Shown in pieces: positions 22,816 through 32,790 of a stretch of DNA of 64,000 nt. This DNA is from Phytophthora quininea (Eukaryota; Oomycota; Peronosporomycetes; Peronosporales; Peronosporaceae), in assembly GCA_011947345.1 (NCBI GenBank), contig JAAVTG010000755.1:117522-181521 (forward strand), read 5' to 3'. The number at the start of each line of letters is the position of its first letter. The first letter of the stretch is position 1. The notes beneath the pieces are model-generated. The model saw only the letters and a program-made list of their open reading frames with translations. It was not told where the DNA came from and ran no database searches. The position numbers were made by a program, and so were the translations under genes.

Positions 22816-23301
22816 ATGTCCTCCTTTTACGAGGTGCTCGGCGTGGCGGTGGACTGCAGCACCGACGACGTCCGGCGCGCGTACCACCAGGCCGCGCGGA
22901 AATATCACCCGGACAAGCGCTCGACTGTGGTAGCGTCTGACGATGCACGCGATAACGACGAGCAGCAGCGGTTCCTGAGAGTGCAGGAGGCTTACGAGAC
23001 GCTGCGTAGCGCCGAGCTCAGGAAACAGTACGATGCCAAGCTCCAGCAGGACAAGCGCAACCAGAAGAGGGAGGAGGAGGTCGTGGTGGTGTCCGACACG
23101 ATCGCAGTGGCAGACATGCAGCGTGAAGTGCTGCAGGGCGAGGACGGCCATCCAGACGAGGTGCTCTTCACGCACCAGTGCCGCTGCGGCGACCTGTACG
23201 AGGTTAGCGAGAAGGATCTTCTCGACGGCGTGGACGTGGTGCCATGCACAGGCTGCTCGCTGCACATCCGAGTGGTTCGTGATGGCACCACGCGGCCTTG
23301 A
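22816..23301 (+). CDS. DPH4: Diphthamide biosynthesis protein 4 (DNAJC24-like)
   Basis: J-domain co-chaperone that, in other eukaryotes, supports the first step of diphthamide formation on elongation factor 2 through its iron-binding zinc finger. The 161-residue frame is intact and uninterrupted. The J domain covers about residues 3-75 with the HPD motif at residues 31-33 (ARKYHPDKRS) and QRFLRVQEAYETLRS. The DPH-type (CSL) zinc finger follows: HQCRCGDLYEVSEKDLLDG with VPCTGCSLHIRV, i.e. two Cys pairs and the CSL signature. The length fits the family. It is convergent with the V-ATPase accessory gene, about 90 bp apart. Confidence 0.93.
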   Translation: MSSFYEVLGVAVDCSTDDVRRAYHQAARKYHPDKRSTVVASDDARDNDEQQRFLRVQEAYETLRSAELRKQYDAKLQQDKRNQKREEEVVVVSDTIAVADMQREVLQGEDGHPDEVLFTHQCRCGDLYEVSEKDLLDGVDVVPCTGCSLHIRVVRDGTTRP

Positions 23302-23394
23302 CAGCAGACCAATTACACTAACAATACGAAATAGAACCTTCATTTTCGCTCAGATATCCGTCAGGCCAAAGCCGATGCCTTACGCGCATCCACC

Positions 23395-24461
23395 TTAGAA
23401 CTCTTTGCCGCGCGGCGCTCCGTGCGACGGGTATCTCGTCGGGGTCTGGATCTGGTGGAGGACACTCAGTCCGACGTACGCCAAAAACACGAAAAACAGC
23501 GCAAAGAGAAGCCCTGCCATGATGTCGGGGGTGATGTTCACGTAGTGAGAGAAGCAGAAGACCTTGCCTGCCGCGCTGTACCCGACGAGGTAGCCCGCCT
23601 CGCACACAATTGCGGCCTCATCGCCTGCCTGAGTCTTTGCCAGACGACGCACGAGCGGCTCCTTGATCTCAACTTCGTCGCCGTCGTTGCCAGTAAGCGC
23701 AAAGTCCGCCTTGTTGTTCGAGGCCGAGGACAAGGCACTCGAAGCCCTCTTAATAGCAGCGTCAACCTCTGGCAGCGACAGCGAGGCTGGGAGTTGCACA
23801 ACCACCAAGTCCGGCTTGCCATTCGAGAGCACCGTCTTGCCCTCAGTGGACGCGATGAAAACGTCCAAGTCCTCAGCATTCACGACGTGGGGCTTAATGC
23901 TTGCCAGCGCGGGGAGAAGTGGTTGGGCACGTGTGGTGTGCGGGACCACCACCGACGACGCAGCGTTCTGGACGGCGCTCTGAACGAAAGAACCCCCGAC
24001 TGTGCTCGCGAACTGGGACACGTCCTGCGAGCCCAGCGACGGCAACAGGAACAAGCACGAAATCTCCGATTGCTCGGAAGAGGCACCTTTAGCGCTCAGC
24101 ACGCCCTGTCAACAGCACCAATGCAGTCTAGCAACCGATCGCAATCAACTAGAACAACCCAGACGAACGCACCTCCTGGTCAGAGCTCGCATCGCGTGTT
24201 AGCATGCCCCCACGGCCTTAGCCACCGCCACTTCGTTCATCTCGGAGCCCAAATAAGCATTCGATCCCGCAAAGATTCTAAAGCAAGACACAAGCGCACA
24301 GTTAGACACAGAGGCCGCTTCATAGCGTCAAGAGAGCGGAGGCGCACGCACGGGCTCTGCGACCACATAATCAGAGGAACATGAGGGAGCAGTGTGGCGG
24401 CCGACACCGCCGACGTCGCAGCTACCAGGCTGCACAGCGCGGCGTTCAGAAGCGTCTTCAT
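23395..24461 (-). CDS. Type I membrane protein, Ac45/Voa1/BIG1-like V-ATPase accessory subunit
   Basis: Probable ER/secretory membrane protein of the family that includes V-ATPase accessory subunit Ac45, yeast Voa1 and BIG1. Three exons (24352-24461, 24173-24277, 23395-24105) with GT-AG introns of 74 and 67 bp give about 308 residues. This needs one missing base in the G run near 24212, which also makes the total length a multiple of three. The N-terminal signal peptide is MKTLLNAALCSLVAATSAVS, followed by PLIMWSQSPIFAG, typical of the family's mature start. A luminal region of about 230 residues precedes a single TM segment (IMAGLLFALFFVFLAYVGLS) and a short cytosolic tail with IQTPTRYPS, the feature that best supports the assignment. 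The family call is by motif likeness. Confidence 0.7.
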
Positions 24462-24773
24462 TTCGTTAGGTCGGTCTTCCGCCTTTTGGATCGCAGTCAG
24501 TTTCGGCTTTTACCTGTCGTTTGTATTTAAACATACATTTAGCAAGTATAATCCGCTCCAACCCCCTGAAATTCGTGGCTCACTCCCAGACTTCTCCCTG
24601 CATACAAGCAGACCAAGGTACGAGCGCGCGACAGGAGCTGCAGTGTCCCCCACCCGTGGGGACTTCCGCTCATGCGTGGATTGACTATCCTTCCCTCCCC
24701 GAGTGCTGACCAATGAAGGCGTGTTGCTGTATCTTCCCAGTTCCCTCGTAGGGTGAAACTCCTCACAGCCAGC
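24462..24773. promoter_or_regulatory. Divergent promoter region, Voa1-like gene / ALY-REF gene
   Basis: A 312-bp gap between divergent start codons. It is expected to carry both promoters. TATTTAAACAT at 24524-24534 is the only AT-rich core-like element; no clear Inr was found. Confidence 0.3.
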
Positions 24774-26133
24774 ATGTCGTCCATCCTCGCCTCTCTCGAC
24801 ATGAGTCTGGACGACCTGATCGCCCGCAAGAAGAAGAACACCACGCCAGCAGCGCGCCAGCCTAAGAAAGCAAAGGACCAGGAGGCCGCTGGCCCCGTCC
24901 GCAGCGGCCGCCGCAACCGCGGACGCAACCAGCCGTACGCGCGACCTGTAAGTGCTGCGACGACTTGATCTTCCGCTCCAATTATGCTGCATTTCCGCCC
25001 TCCATCCCTCCCCTCACGCTACGCAAAGCAGCCCGCTCCCTAGCGATGCTACCGATCGCACTGGAATTGCTGTGTGACGCTATAGTGGGGAGCACGACGC
25101 CTAGCCGCTAGCGATGGGGACGGACTCGTGGCGTGTATTCGTGCGGAAAAATTTACTCTGCATTGTGCTGCTCCTTCTCATTGGTATACAAAGCGCGGCG
25201 GGAATGACGATGACATGGAAATCGATCTGGATGACGACACCCCCGCTGGTGGCAACAGCCGTGCCTCCAGACGTTCTGTGGTGGTCAAGAAGCAGGGCAA
25301 GGGCGGCAAGAAAGGTGCGACTCAGTATCCCATGACCCAGAGGATTTACAAGAGGCTGACTTGGATTTCGTGATTCTCCGGCGCCAATATAGGCTCGTCC
25401 TCGATTTTGTCGCGTCTCGGTGGCAAGGATGCAGCCAGCCCTGGCACGAAGATCTTGGTGAAGAACCTGAAGTTCGACATCCTGGAGGAAGAAGTGCGCG
25501 AGCTGTTTGGCACGGTTGGCGAGGTCTCGAAGGCTGAGATCGTGTATGACCGCTCGGGCCGATCCAAGGGCATTGCGCGCGTTTGGTTCGCTCGCCGCTC
25601 AGACGCAGACAAGGCCATCAAGCAATACGACGGTACCATAAAGTGGACTTGTACTTGCTGGTGGACCCGGATTTCTAACAACAAACTTTGCGTAAACGCT
25701 AATTTAGGTCGTACGCTGGACGGCCAGCCAATGCAGATTTCCTTAGATTCCGACAAAAATGTCCGCAGCGGGCTGTTTGGCACAGCGCTTCAGCGTGATG
25801 ATAAGGACGTCAAGTTCAAGGTTTCGTTCGGGTAAGCCTACCGTAATGATGCACTTTCCAAAGTATCGTGATAACTAACTCTACATTTTGTGGTGCTAAC
25901 AGAGGGAACAACAACAGTGAAAATGATCAGTCTAAGGGCCGCCGCCGCCGTCGTGGACGTGGTCCGCAAGGGTATGTATCAGTCGCTATGGATATATGCC
26001 AAACATGCCATGAATGACGCTTTACTGCTCTTTTCGTAGTGCCGCCAGCAATGGTGGTCGCAAGGACACACCGCTATCGAAAACTGCTGAAGAGCTGGAC
26101 AACGAGATGGACACGTACATGAAAGACGCGTAA
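24774..26133 (+). CDS. ALYREF: ALY/REF mRNA export adaptor (THO complex subunit 4)
   Basis: RNA-binding adaptor that links mRNA to the TREX complex and the export receptor in the nucleus. Six exons (24774-24947, 25194-25314, 25393-25632, 25708-25831, 25903-25971, 26040-26133) total 822 bp, 273 residues, all in frame. The N-terminal UAP56-binding motif is visible (MSLDDLIARKKK). It is followed by an RG-rich region, a central RRM (about 25440-25820) with RNP-like ILVKNLKFDI and GIARVWFARRSDADKAI, a second RG-rich segment (SKGRRRRRGRGPQG) and the C-terminal UAP56-binding motif (TAEELDNEMDTYMKDA). Intron 1 (246 bp) is the longest; the rest are 68-78 bp. There are no frame breaks. Confidence 0.94.
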
Positions 26134-26481
26134 AAGCTGACGTCGACACCCTACATACGTGAAGCCAGAGGAAACGAGCTTCGCTGACACATCGATCGCG
26201 AAGACGATGCATAGCTGTTTTTGGTTCATTGCATGTAACGGATGCACGTGTGCTGTGCTGGTTGGTGCCTGTGAGGTCGTCTGGACGATTTTCGCGGCAA
26301 GCCATACCACGGAACAAGAATATACCATCTCGAAACAAATGAAATTGAGACCAACGGAATGTGATCCCAGCACCGAAGTGAAGTGACTGCTTCGACCTGC
26401 CCATGTTTCTCCGCTCCCGCCGCCAGGATACACACCGATTTGTAGAAAAGAAACGACCCCCGTACAACCGTTTTTGCCCTC

Positions 26482-27257
26482 ATGCTGTCCATCGATGCCG
26501 AGGAAGAGCTGCACAGCTGGCTGGTCAAGGGAGTGTTCGCGCTGGGCGTCTTAACTTTCGCGGCGACGAGTGCTATCACGGCTCCCTATGGGCGTCATGT
26601 TCGACCTGGCTGGGGACCAACGGTGGACACGCGCCTCGGCTGGGTTTTGATGGAGAGTCCGTCAGCCGTTTGGTTCGCGATCGTGTACTCATGGGGAGAC
26701 CACCGCATGCACACGACGCCTCTCCTCGCAGGACTGTGGGGCTGCCATTACGCGTACCGTTCGTGTGTCTACCCGTTCCTGATCCGCGCCAGCAAGGAGA
26801 AGCGCATGCCACTCACGGTAATGCTGTCTGGCGACTTTTACAACCTGATCAACGGCTACATCAACGCCCGCTACTTGAGTCAATTCGGTGACTACAGCAA
26901 CGACAAACCCTTCGCTAGACCCTCGTTCTACGTCGGGACTGCTCTCTTCATGTTCGGATTGGCCTCCAACATCTACTCGGACCAAGTGCTGATCCACCTG
27001 CGCAAGCCCGGCGAGACCGGCTACAAGATCCCCCGCGGTGGGCTGTTCGAGTTCGTGTCCTCCCCAACTACCTGAGTGAGTTGCTGGAGTGGGTTGGCTG
27101 GACGCTTGTGTCGCAGTCGCCTGCAGGACTGTCGTTCGCAGTGTACTCGGCCACGAACCTCGTGCCCCGCGCGCTAAGCAACCATCGCTGGTACCAGGAC
27201 AAGTTCCGCGGCGAGTACCCCGCCAACCGCCGGGCGATCATCCCGTTCGTGTGGTAG
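26482..27257 (+). CDS. Steroid 5-alpha-reductase family enzyme (DET2/SRD5A-like)
   Basis: NADPH-dependent reductase family of the ER membrane acting on steroid or polyprenol double bonds; oomycetes lack full sterol synthesis, so the substrate is open. The 258-residue protein is rich in hydrophobic helices. Family signatures are the N-terminal TVDTRLGWVLMESPSAVWF, central GDFYNLINGYINARYL, and KIPRGGLFEFVS-PNYLSELLEWVGW near the cofactor site. The C-terminal signature is ALSNHRWYQDKFRGEYPANR then RAIIPFVW. One base is missing in the C run at 27062-27065, changing frame between VSS and NYLSELL; joining the frames restores a length divisible by three. The 348 bp upstream (26134-26481) show no gene. 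Confidence 0.9.
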
Positions 27258-27437
27258 CACGGCGCATGCCATGGGGCACCGCCAAGTCAGATCGAGCTTT
27301 CGCACTTCAATCGGATCCTCCTTTTGGTACAATCGTTCCGTTACATGTATACCGTGCTCACTATGGTGGACCTCCCCTCGTGCGCCATTGATTTCCGAGC
27401 CAAAACGACAAGAGGGCCCACTTGAGCAAGTGATACG

Positions 27438-30353
27438 ATGGCGCCTAAGAAGGGAAAGAAGAGCGCCAAGAAGAACGCGCCCACCGCCCCCAGCGACGAC
27501 TGGGACGATGTGCTGAACGAGTTCGCGCCGGAGGAGACCAGCAAGGCGCAGACGGACAAACAGGAGCTGCAACAGAAGCCCGCAGAGGACGAGAAGCAGG
27601 CGACGGACGTGGACGCCGCCGCTGCCGCGTACCTCGCGTCTTTGGGCGTGGCCCCCGCCGCTGGAGGTGAAAAGAAGGACGACAAGAAGAAGAAGAAAAA
27701 GGGAAAGAAGAAACCCAATGACGCCAAGAAGGACGACGACAAGAAACCCACGTCGGCGGCCGCCAAGGCGCTGATGGAGCGCCAGGCCGCGTTGAAGGCC
27801 GAGCAGGAACGCCTTGAGAAGGAGCGGCTGGAGCAGGAACGCATCGCCCAGGAGGAGGAGGCCAAGCGCCTTGCGGAGATTGAGCACCAGGAGGAGATCC
27901 GCCGCAAGAAAAGAGGCTCGCGCTGCCAAGATCGAGCGCCAGAAGAAGGAGGGCACGTACATGACCAAGGCTCAGAAGCAGAAGGCAGCCAAAGCCCAGG
28001 CAAGACTGGAGGCCATGCAGCAGGCTGGTCTTGTGCCCGACGCTGCTACCGAGGAGAAGAAGAAAATTGTGTACTCGGACAACAAGAAGAAGAACAAAAA
28101 GGCCAAGGAGCAGAAGAAAGAGGAACCAAAAAACCTGAGCCCAAGCCTGTTGTAAAGAAAGAGGAAGAAGAGGAAGAAATTGATGACTGGGAGAAGGCGG
28201 AGGACGCAGCCCAGGCCCAAGAGGAGGAGGCAGAAGCCCCTGACGCATGGGATGACGAGGACTGGGAGACGAGCGACGTCGTTGCCTCGCTGGAGGACAA
28301 GCTTCAGGAAGTCAAAGAGGAACAGGCGGCCGAAAGTGACAGCGATGGCGACGAAGATCTGCTGCTGCTGGAACAGAAGAAGGAGCAGGAGCGTCTGCGT
28401 GAGCAGGGCATTGCGCTGAAGAAACGCCAAGAAGAGCAGGCGGATCAGATGCGCCAGGAAGCGGAGGAGGAGCGCCAGCGCTCGAAGGCCAAATTAGAGG
28501 CTGAACGGAAAAGAAAGAGGCCGCGGAACGCCGCCGCGAGCGTGAGGCTGCAGCACGCGCGAACGTGTCTACTGACAACCTGCGCTCTCCGATTTGTTGT
28601 ATTATGGGCCACGTCGATACGGGTAAAACAAAGCTGCTCGACAACATCCGCCGCACGAAGGTGCAGGACGCGGAGGCCGGTGGTATTACCCAGCAGATTG
28701 GCGCGACGTTTTTCCCGGTGGAAGCCATTAAACAGAAGACGGCACGCCTGGCCGAGACGATGAAGCTGGAGTACAAACTGCCTGGTCTCCTCGTGATCGA
28801 TACGCCTGGTCACGAATCTTTCACAAACCTTCGTACGCGTGGTTCTTCGCTGTGTGATATTGCCATCCTGGTGGTTGACATTATGCACGGTCTTGAGCCT
28901 CAGACGCTGGAGTCTTTGCGCTTGTTGCGCCAAAAGAAGGCCCCGTTCGTTGTGGCTCTTAACAAGATTGATCGATGCTACGGCTGGAAGACGATGCCTG
29001 ACATGCCTGTCCAAGAGGCTCTGAAGCACCAGAACGAACACGTCATTCGCGAGTTCGAAGACCGCATGAAGGCCATTATTGTTGAGTTTGCCGAGCAAAA
29101 GCTGAACGCTGAAGTATACTGGCGGAATAAAGACTTAGCCCACACGGTGTCGCTCATTCCCACGAGCGCTATCTCTGGCGAGGGTGTGCCGGATCTGCTC
29201 ATGATGCTCACGCGCTTGACTCAGGAGCGCATGGCCAAGTCACTTGCGTTCGTGGACATTCTGCAGTGTACAGTACTGGAAGTCAAGGTTATCGAGGGTC
29301 TGGGTACTACGATCGATACGATTTTGGTTAACGGATCGTTAGAGGAAGGATCCACGATTGTGGTGTGTACGCTGGACGGCCCCGTAGTGACAACAATCCG
29401 CTCATTACTGACGCCGCACCCGATGAAGGAGATCCGTGTCAAGGGTGAGTACCTCCACCATCAGAAGATGAAAGCTGCTATGGGTGTGAAAATTTGTGCC
29501 CAGGGCTTGGAAAGGCTGTTGCTGGCACGCAGATTTACGTTGTTGGCCCCGACGACGACGTCGAGGAGCTGAAGGACTCAGTCATGTCCGACTTGACTGG
29601 CATCTTGGACTCTGTGAAGGCTACCCGCCGCGGCGTTATGGTTCAGGCCTCGACCCTGGGCGCCTTGGAAGCCCTGCTAGAGTTCCTGCGTACATGTGAC
29701 CCTCCCATCCCTGTGTCGTGCGTGAACATTGGCCCTGTCCATAAGAAGGATGTGATGCGTGCATCAGTTCAGTTGGAGCACCAACCGGAGTTTGCTACCA
29801 TCCTTGCCTTCGACGTCAAGGTGCACAGTGATGCCACGGAGCTCGCCGCGGAGCTAGGCGTGCGCATTTTTACGGCAGACATTATTTACCACTTGTTCGA
29901 CCAGTTCACGGCGTACATGGACAACTTCCGCATGGCGCGGCGCGAGGAGTTTGCCGAGGTTGCTGTGTTCCCGTGCGTCCTGAAGATCCTGCCGAACTGC
30001 GTGTTCAACAAGAAGGACCCCATCATTCTCGGCGTGGACGTCGAGGAAGGTATCTTGAAGGTTGGCACGCCGCTTGTGGTGCCCTCTGCTGGAGGGTTTT
30101 TGGTGGGCAAGGTTGGCTCCATCGAGCGCGAGCACAAGGAGGTGGATCGCGCCAAGAAGGGCGCGTCCGTGGCCGTGCGGATAGACAACGAGGGCAGCGT
30201 CATGTATGGCCGCCACTTTGACCACAAGAACAAGCTGGTCTCGCGCTTGACTCGCCAGAGCATCGACGCGCTCAAGGAAAACTTCCGGGAAGACCTGCAG
30301 AAGGAGGACTGGCAGCTTGTTATCAAGCTCAAAAGGTGTTCGATATCATTTAG
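27438..30353 (+). CDS. eIF5B: Translation initiation factor eIF5B (five frame breaks at A/G runs)
   Basis: Ribosomal-subunit-joining GTPase of cytosolic translation. About 972 residues once breaks are bridged. The N-terminal half is Lys/Glu-rich ([20 protein letters not shown]). The GTPase begins near 28585 with all motifs: [35 protein letters not shown] and PTSAISGEG. Domain II follows, then domain III from about 29,560 and domain IV to the end. Frame breaks fall at AAAA near 27909 (one extra), A6 near 28130, GAAAGAGG near 28518, GAAAGG near 29510 and AAAA near 30330 (one missing in each of these four). The last break restores the family-type end KLKKVFDII and stop at 30351-30353. Such clustering in homopolymers of an essential gene points to sequence error, not decay. 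Confidence 0.92.
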
Positions 30354-31294
30354 AGCGCTTCGTGTCCAGAGGGCTCGCTGTCCAGAGCGTACTGCGCTGC
30401 CTTAGATCAGTGCCAGAGATGACAGTTTAAAAACATTCGTCGACATGTTGGAGCTCAGTGTCAAAAACACCAGGATAGAGTTCAGCGGTGCGCACCGGAA
30501 GGTGCTGCACGTGAACGCAACCATCGTGTGTGACTCGGAACCCCGCCATTACCAATTGCCTTGTTCGCCTTGCATCCATCGGCGCAGATTCCCAGCTCGA
30601 GAACCGAGAGCCACTTGTACGCGGGCCGCGTCATTCGGAGACCGGTGTCGCCGACCACACGACGGCCAGCACCGGCCTGGGGCCAGGGAGCACCAACGTG
30701 GCGACCGACCCCCGGACGGTGGTGCAGCCCAGCTGCGTCTGCCGCGTCTTGTTTACAGGTAGTATCCTTGGCAACCCACAGGAATCGCCACTGCTGCAGA
30801 GGAAGCTGGACACTGAAGCTGCTGCAGGAGGCGAGCTACACCATGCACGAGCGTTGAAGTTGAGGGCCACCTGGCATTTGATGCCGTGACGTCTGCGCTG
30901 GCCTGGAGTCCAGCCTGCACTCCAGGAGGGACAGACGAAATGTGCCTGGCACCATATCGCTGCGGGGTCACGACTAAGACGGCTGGGCCCCAGGTGCTGG
31001 GGCTTGTAGCACGTTGCTGGGACGATAGAACTCGGCGCAGTTCAGCGAACGCCGGGTGCCGCTGGCCCCGCTCCGGGCCTGCTTGGAACAAATGCGCTGT
31101 CGATCGCAGGCAAGAGGCCTGATTCCGACTGGACTGCAACGTCGGTACTTCTGGGGTGAGCCAATAGCGGCGCCGTCTGTCGAAGCGCGGCAACGGCGGC
31201 ATGCGACCTAGCAGGCCCCACCCTGCCTCACTTTGCAATTGGATCTCGTCCGAGCAGCGCGCAGCAGAACTTCTACTCCGGTACCTTCGTCGCC
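30354..31294. other. Unassigned 940-bp gap between eIF5B and HSF
   Basis: Three overlapping + strand frames between 30445 and 30890 look partly protein-like (for example NCLVRLASIGADSQLENRE at about 30550-30607), but they switch frame and match no family I know. A frame-broken small gene is possible. The rest, 30900-31294, is probably the promoter and leader of the HSF gene. Confidence 0.3.
31226..31240 (+). promoter_or_regulatory. Initiator-like element of HSF gene
   Basis: CCTCACTTTGCAATT resembles the oomycete initiator (TCA-Y-TTY type) and lies about 55-70 bp upstream of the HSF start codon at 31295. Match judged by eye. Confidence 0.35.
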
Positions 31295-32232
31295 ATGATG
31301 CCCAGTATGCGCATGTGTTCTCCACCCCCGCCCCAACACCTGCCGCTGAGCCACACCATTGACCTGGCGACCAAGACGAGCACCATTCGCGCCATGCGAG
31401 TCCCTAAGTTCCTTCGGAGCCTGTACGACATTTTACACTACGAGGACCAGACGATTCTAACGTGGTCCAAGGACGGCACGTACTTTCAGATTTTCGACAC
31501 CAAGCGCCTCGAGATCGTCGTGCTGCCCAAGTACTTCAAGCACGGCAAGTTCGCGAGCTTCCAGCGTCAGTTGAACAACTTTGGCTTTCGAAAGTGGACC
31601 AAGACCCAGTCGAGTGTCTGCACCTTCAGCCACCACCATCTCGTGCGTTGCCACCCTCAGCAATTGGCGGAGTTTATCAGTCGACGACCCGAAGCGGTTG
31701 GTACGCGACCAGCAACGGATGCTGCTAGTGTCAGGCGAAAGAGGCCGTTTACTGAGCTCATGCAGGCGCCTGTGACGGCGGAGTCTGTTTCTCCAAAGAT
31801 GATCAAGCGTGAAAACGAGGCTTATGGTCGGCGGTTCGTGAACAGCGCGACGACAACCCCTACGCCGGCAAAACGGGCTCACGTGAGTTGGTGGACCCAT
31901 TGGGATTGAAAAGCAACGACGACATCCACGGAACCCCTACCAGCTCGTCATCGGGACCTACCGAGCAGGCATTCAACATAAGTGTCGACGAGCTCCACGA
32001 CATCACCCTTCCCATGTCGGCCGTGTCCGAGCGCTACGAATCGCGTTCTTTGGAGAGAGTGCTTGAGCTGAGAATGCTGAATGAGTGTTTGGATATTGGC
32101 AGCGGATCGAACGCTGTGGGAACACACATTGGCGCCGAGTTTTTCCCAGTTTTGCCGTATTCGTGGGATAGCGATACCTTCTTCGCCCCCGTTGGCCGCG
32201 CTAACGTTGAGCAAGACCGGCGACTGCTGTAA
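31295..32232 (+). CDS. Heat-shock transcription factor (HSF-type DNA-binding domain)
   Basis: Nuclear transcription factor of about 312 residues. The HSF DNA-binding domain spans about residues 35-125: VPKFLRSLYDILHYEDQ, ILTWSKDGTYFQIFDTKRLE, then the recognition-helix signature KYFKHGKFASFQRQLNNFGF and RKWTKTQSSVCTFSHHHLVR. The helix 3 signature SFQRQLNNFGF is canonical. A one-base shift near 31880 joins this part to a tail (NISVDELHDITLPMSAVSER, RVLELRMLNECLDIG) that ends at 32232. No clear long hydrophobic heptad trimerisation region is seen, as in many short oomycete HSFs. It is the last intact ordinary gene before the repeat-rich half. Confidence 0.88.
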
Positions 32233-32299
32233 TAGATGTGTTGAACTCGTGCTTGTACAGTAAATTGGCTCGAAACATGAGTACCATTTGTCGCTTTGT

Positions 32300-32790
32300 G
32301 TTCTGAAGATACCCATGGACAGGCTGCGTGATGCCCACCGCGAGCTCGACACACTCACGGCGAATATGTTATTGATAACATGGAGAGCGAGGCACTCCGA
32401 CACCAGGAGCGTTAATGCCAAAAGGCCCCAATCACAAACGCGATGTAGGTTAGGTTGCCGCGTAATGTGTCCGGAGGTACTTTGCGTTGACCAAGTGGAT
32501 TCGTGCGAACAAGACGCTGGTGACTGCAACACTCCACTTGGCATTGTGCATTCGGACCAAAGTCATAGCCCGTCGAAATAACAACTCCTCTCGCAGCGGT
32601 GCAAGGGGCAGGTTCTGCAACGTCTCCGCAACGGCAAATGATCCGTCCGAGTGAATTATTGCCGATTGAATGTTGCTCCACGACACGATCTTTTGGTCTT
32701 TAAGCTGCCACTGGAAAGGCAGCAATGCGGTTAAGAAATAGATCACCATCGAAAGCAGGATGCTAGTTGCATTGGGGCAGCGAATAGGGA
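32300..32790 (-). pseudogene. Fragment of a CPBP (CAAX protease / Rce1-type) intramembrane protease
   Basis: Three family motifs occur in order on the minus strand. The EExxxR motif is APLREELLFRRAMTL (32570-32602), the FxxxH motif is SVLFARIHLVNAK (about 32483-32521) and the HxxxN motif is CLALHVINNIFAVSV (about 32350-32394). They lie in two frames joined by shifts near 32470 and 32425. Upstream the frame opens with hydrophobic SILLSMVIYFLTALLPFQWQ but no N-terminal TM core is present before the hAT element starts; downstream it runs into the HSF tail. These glutamate/histidine intramembrane proteases cleave prenylated proteins or act in immunity; this copy looks truncated at the 5' side. 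Confidence 0.6.

Noticed and set aside
27438..30353. eIF5B as a pseudogene or a gene with programmed frameshifting
   Set aside because: Breaks all coincide with A-rich runs while conserved protein continues; no slippery-site/pseudoknot logic applies, and an essential factor is unlikely to be dead.
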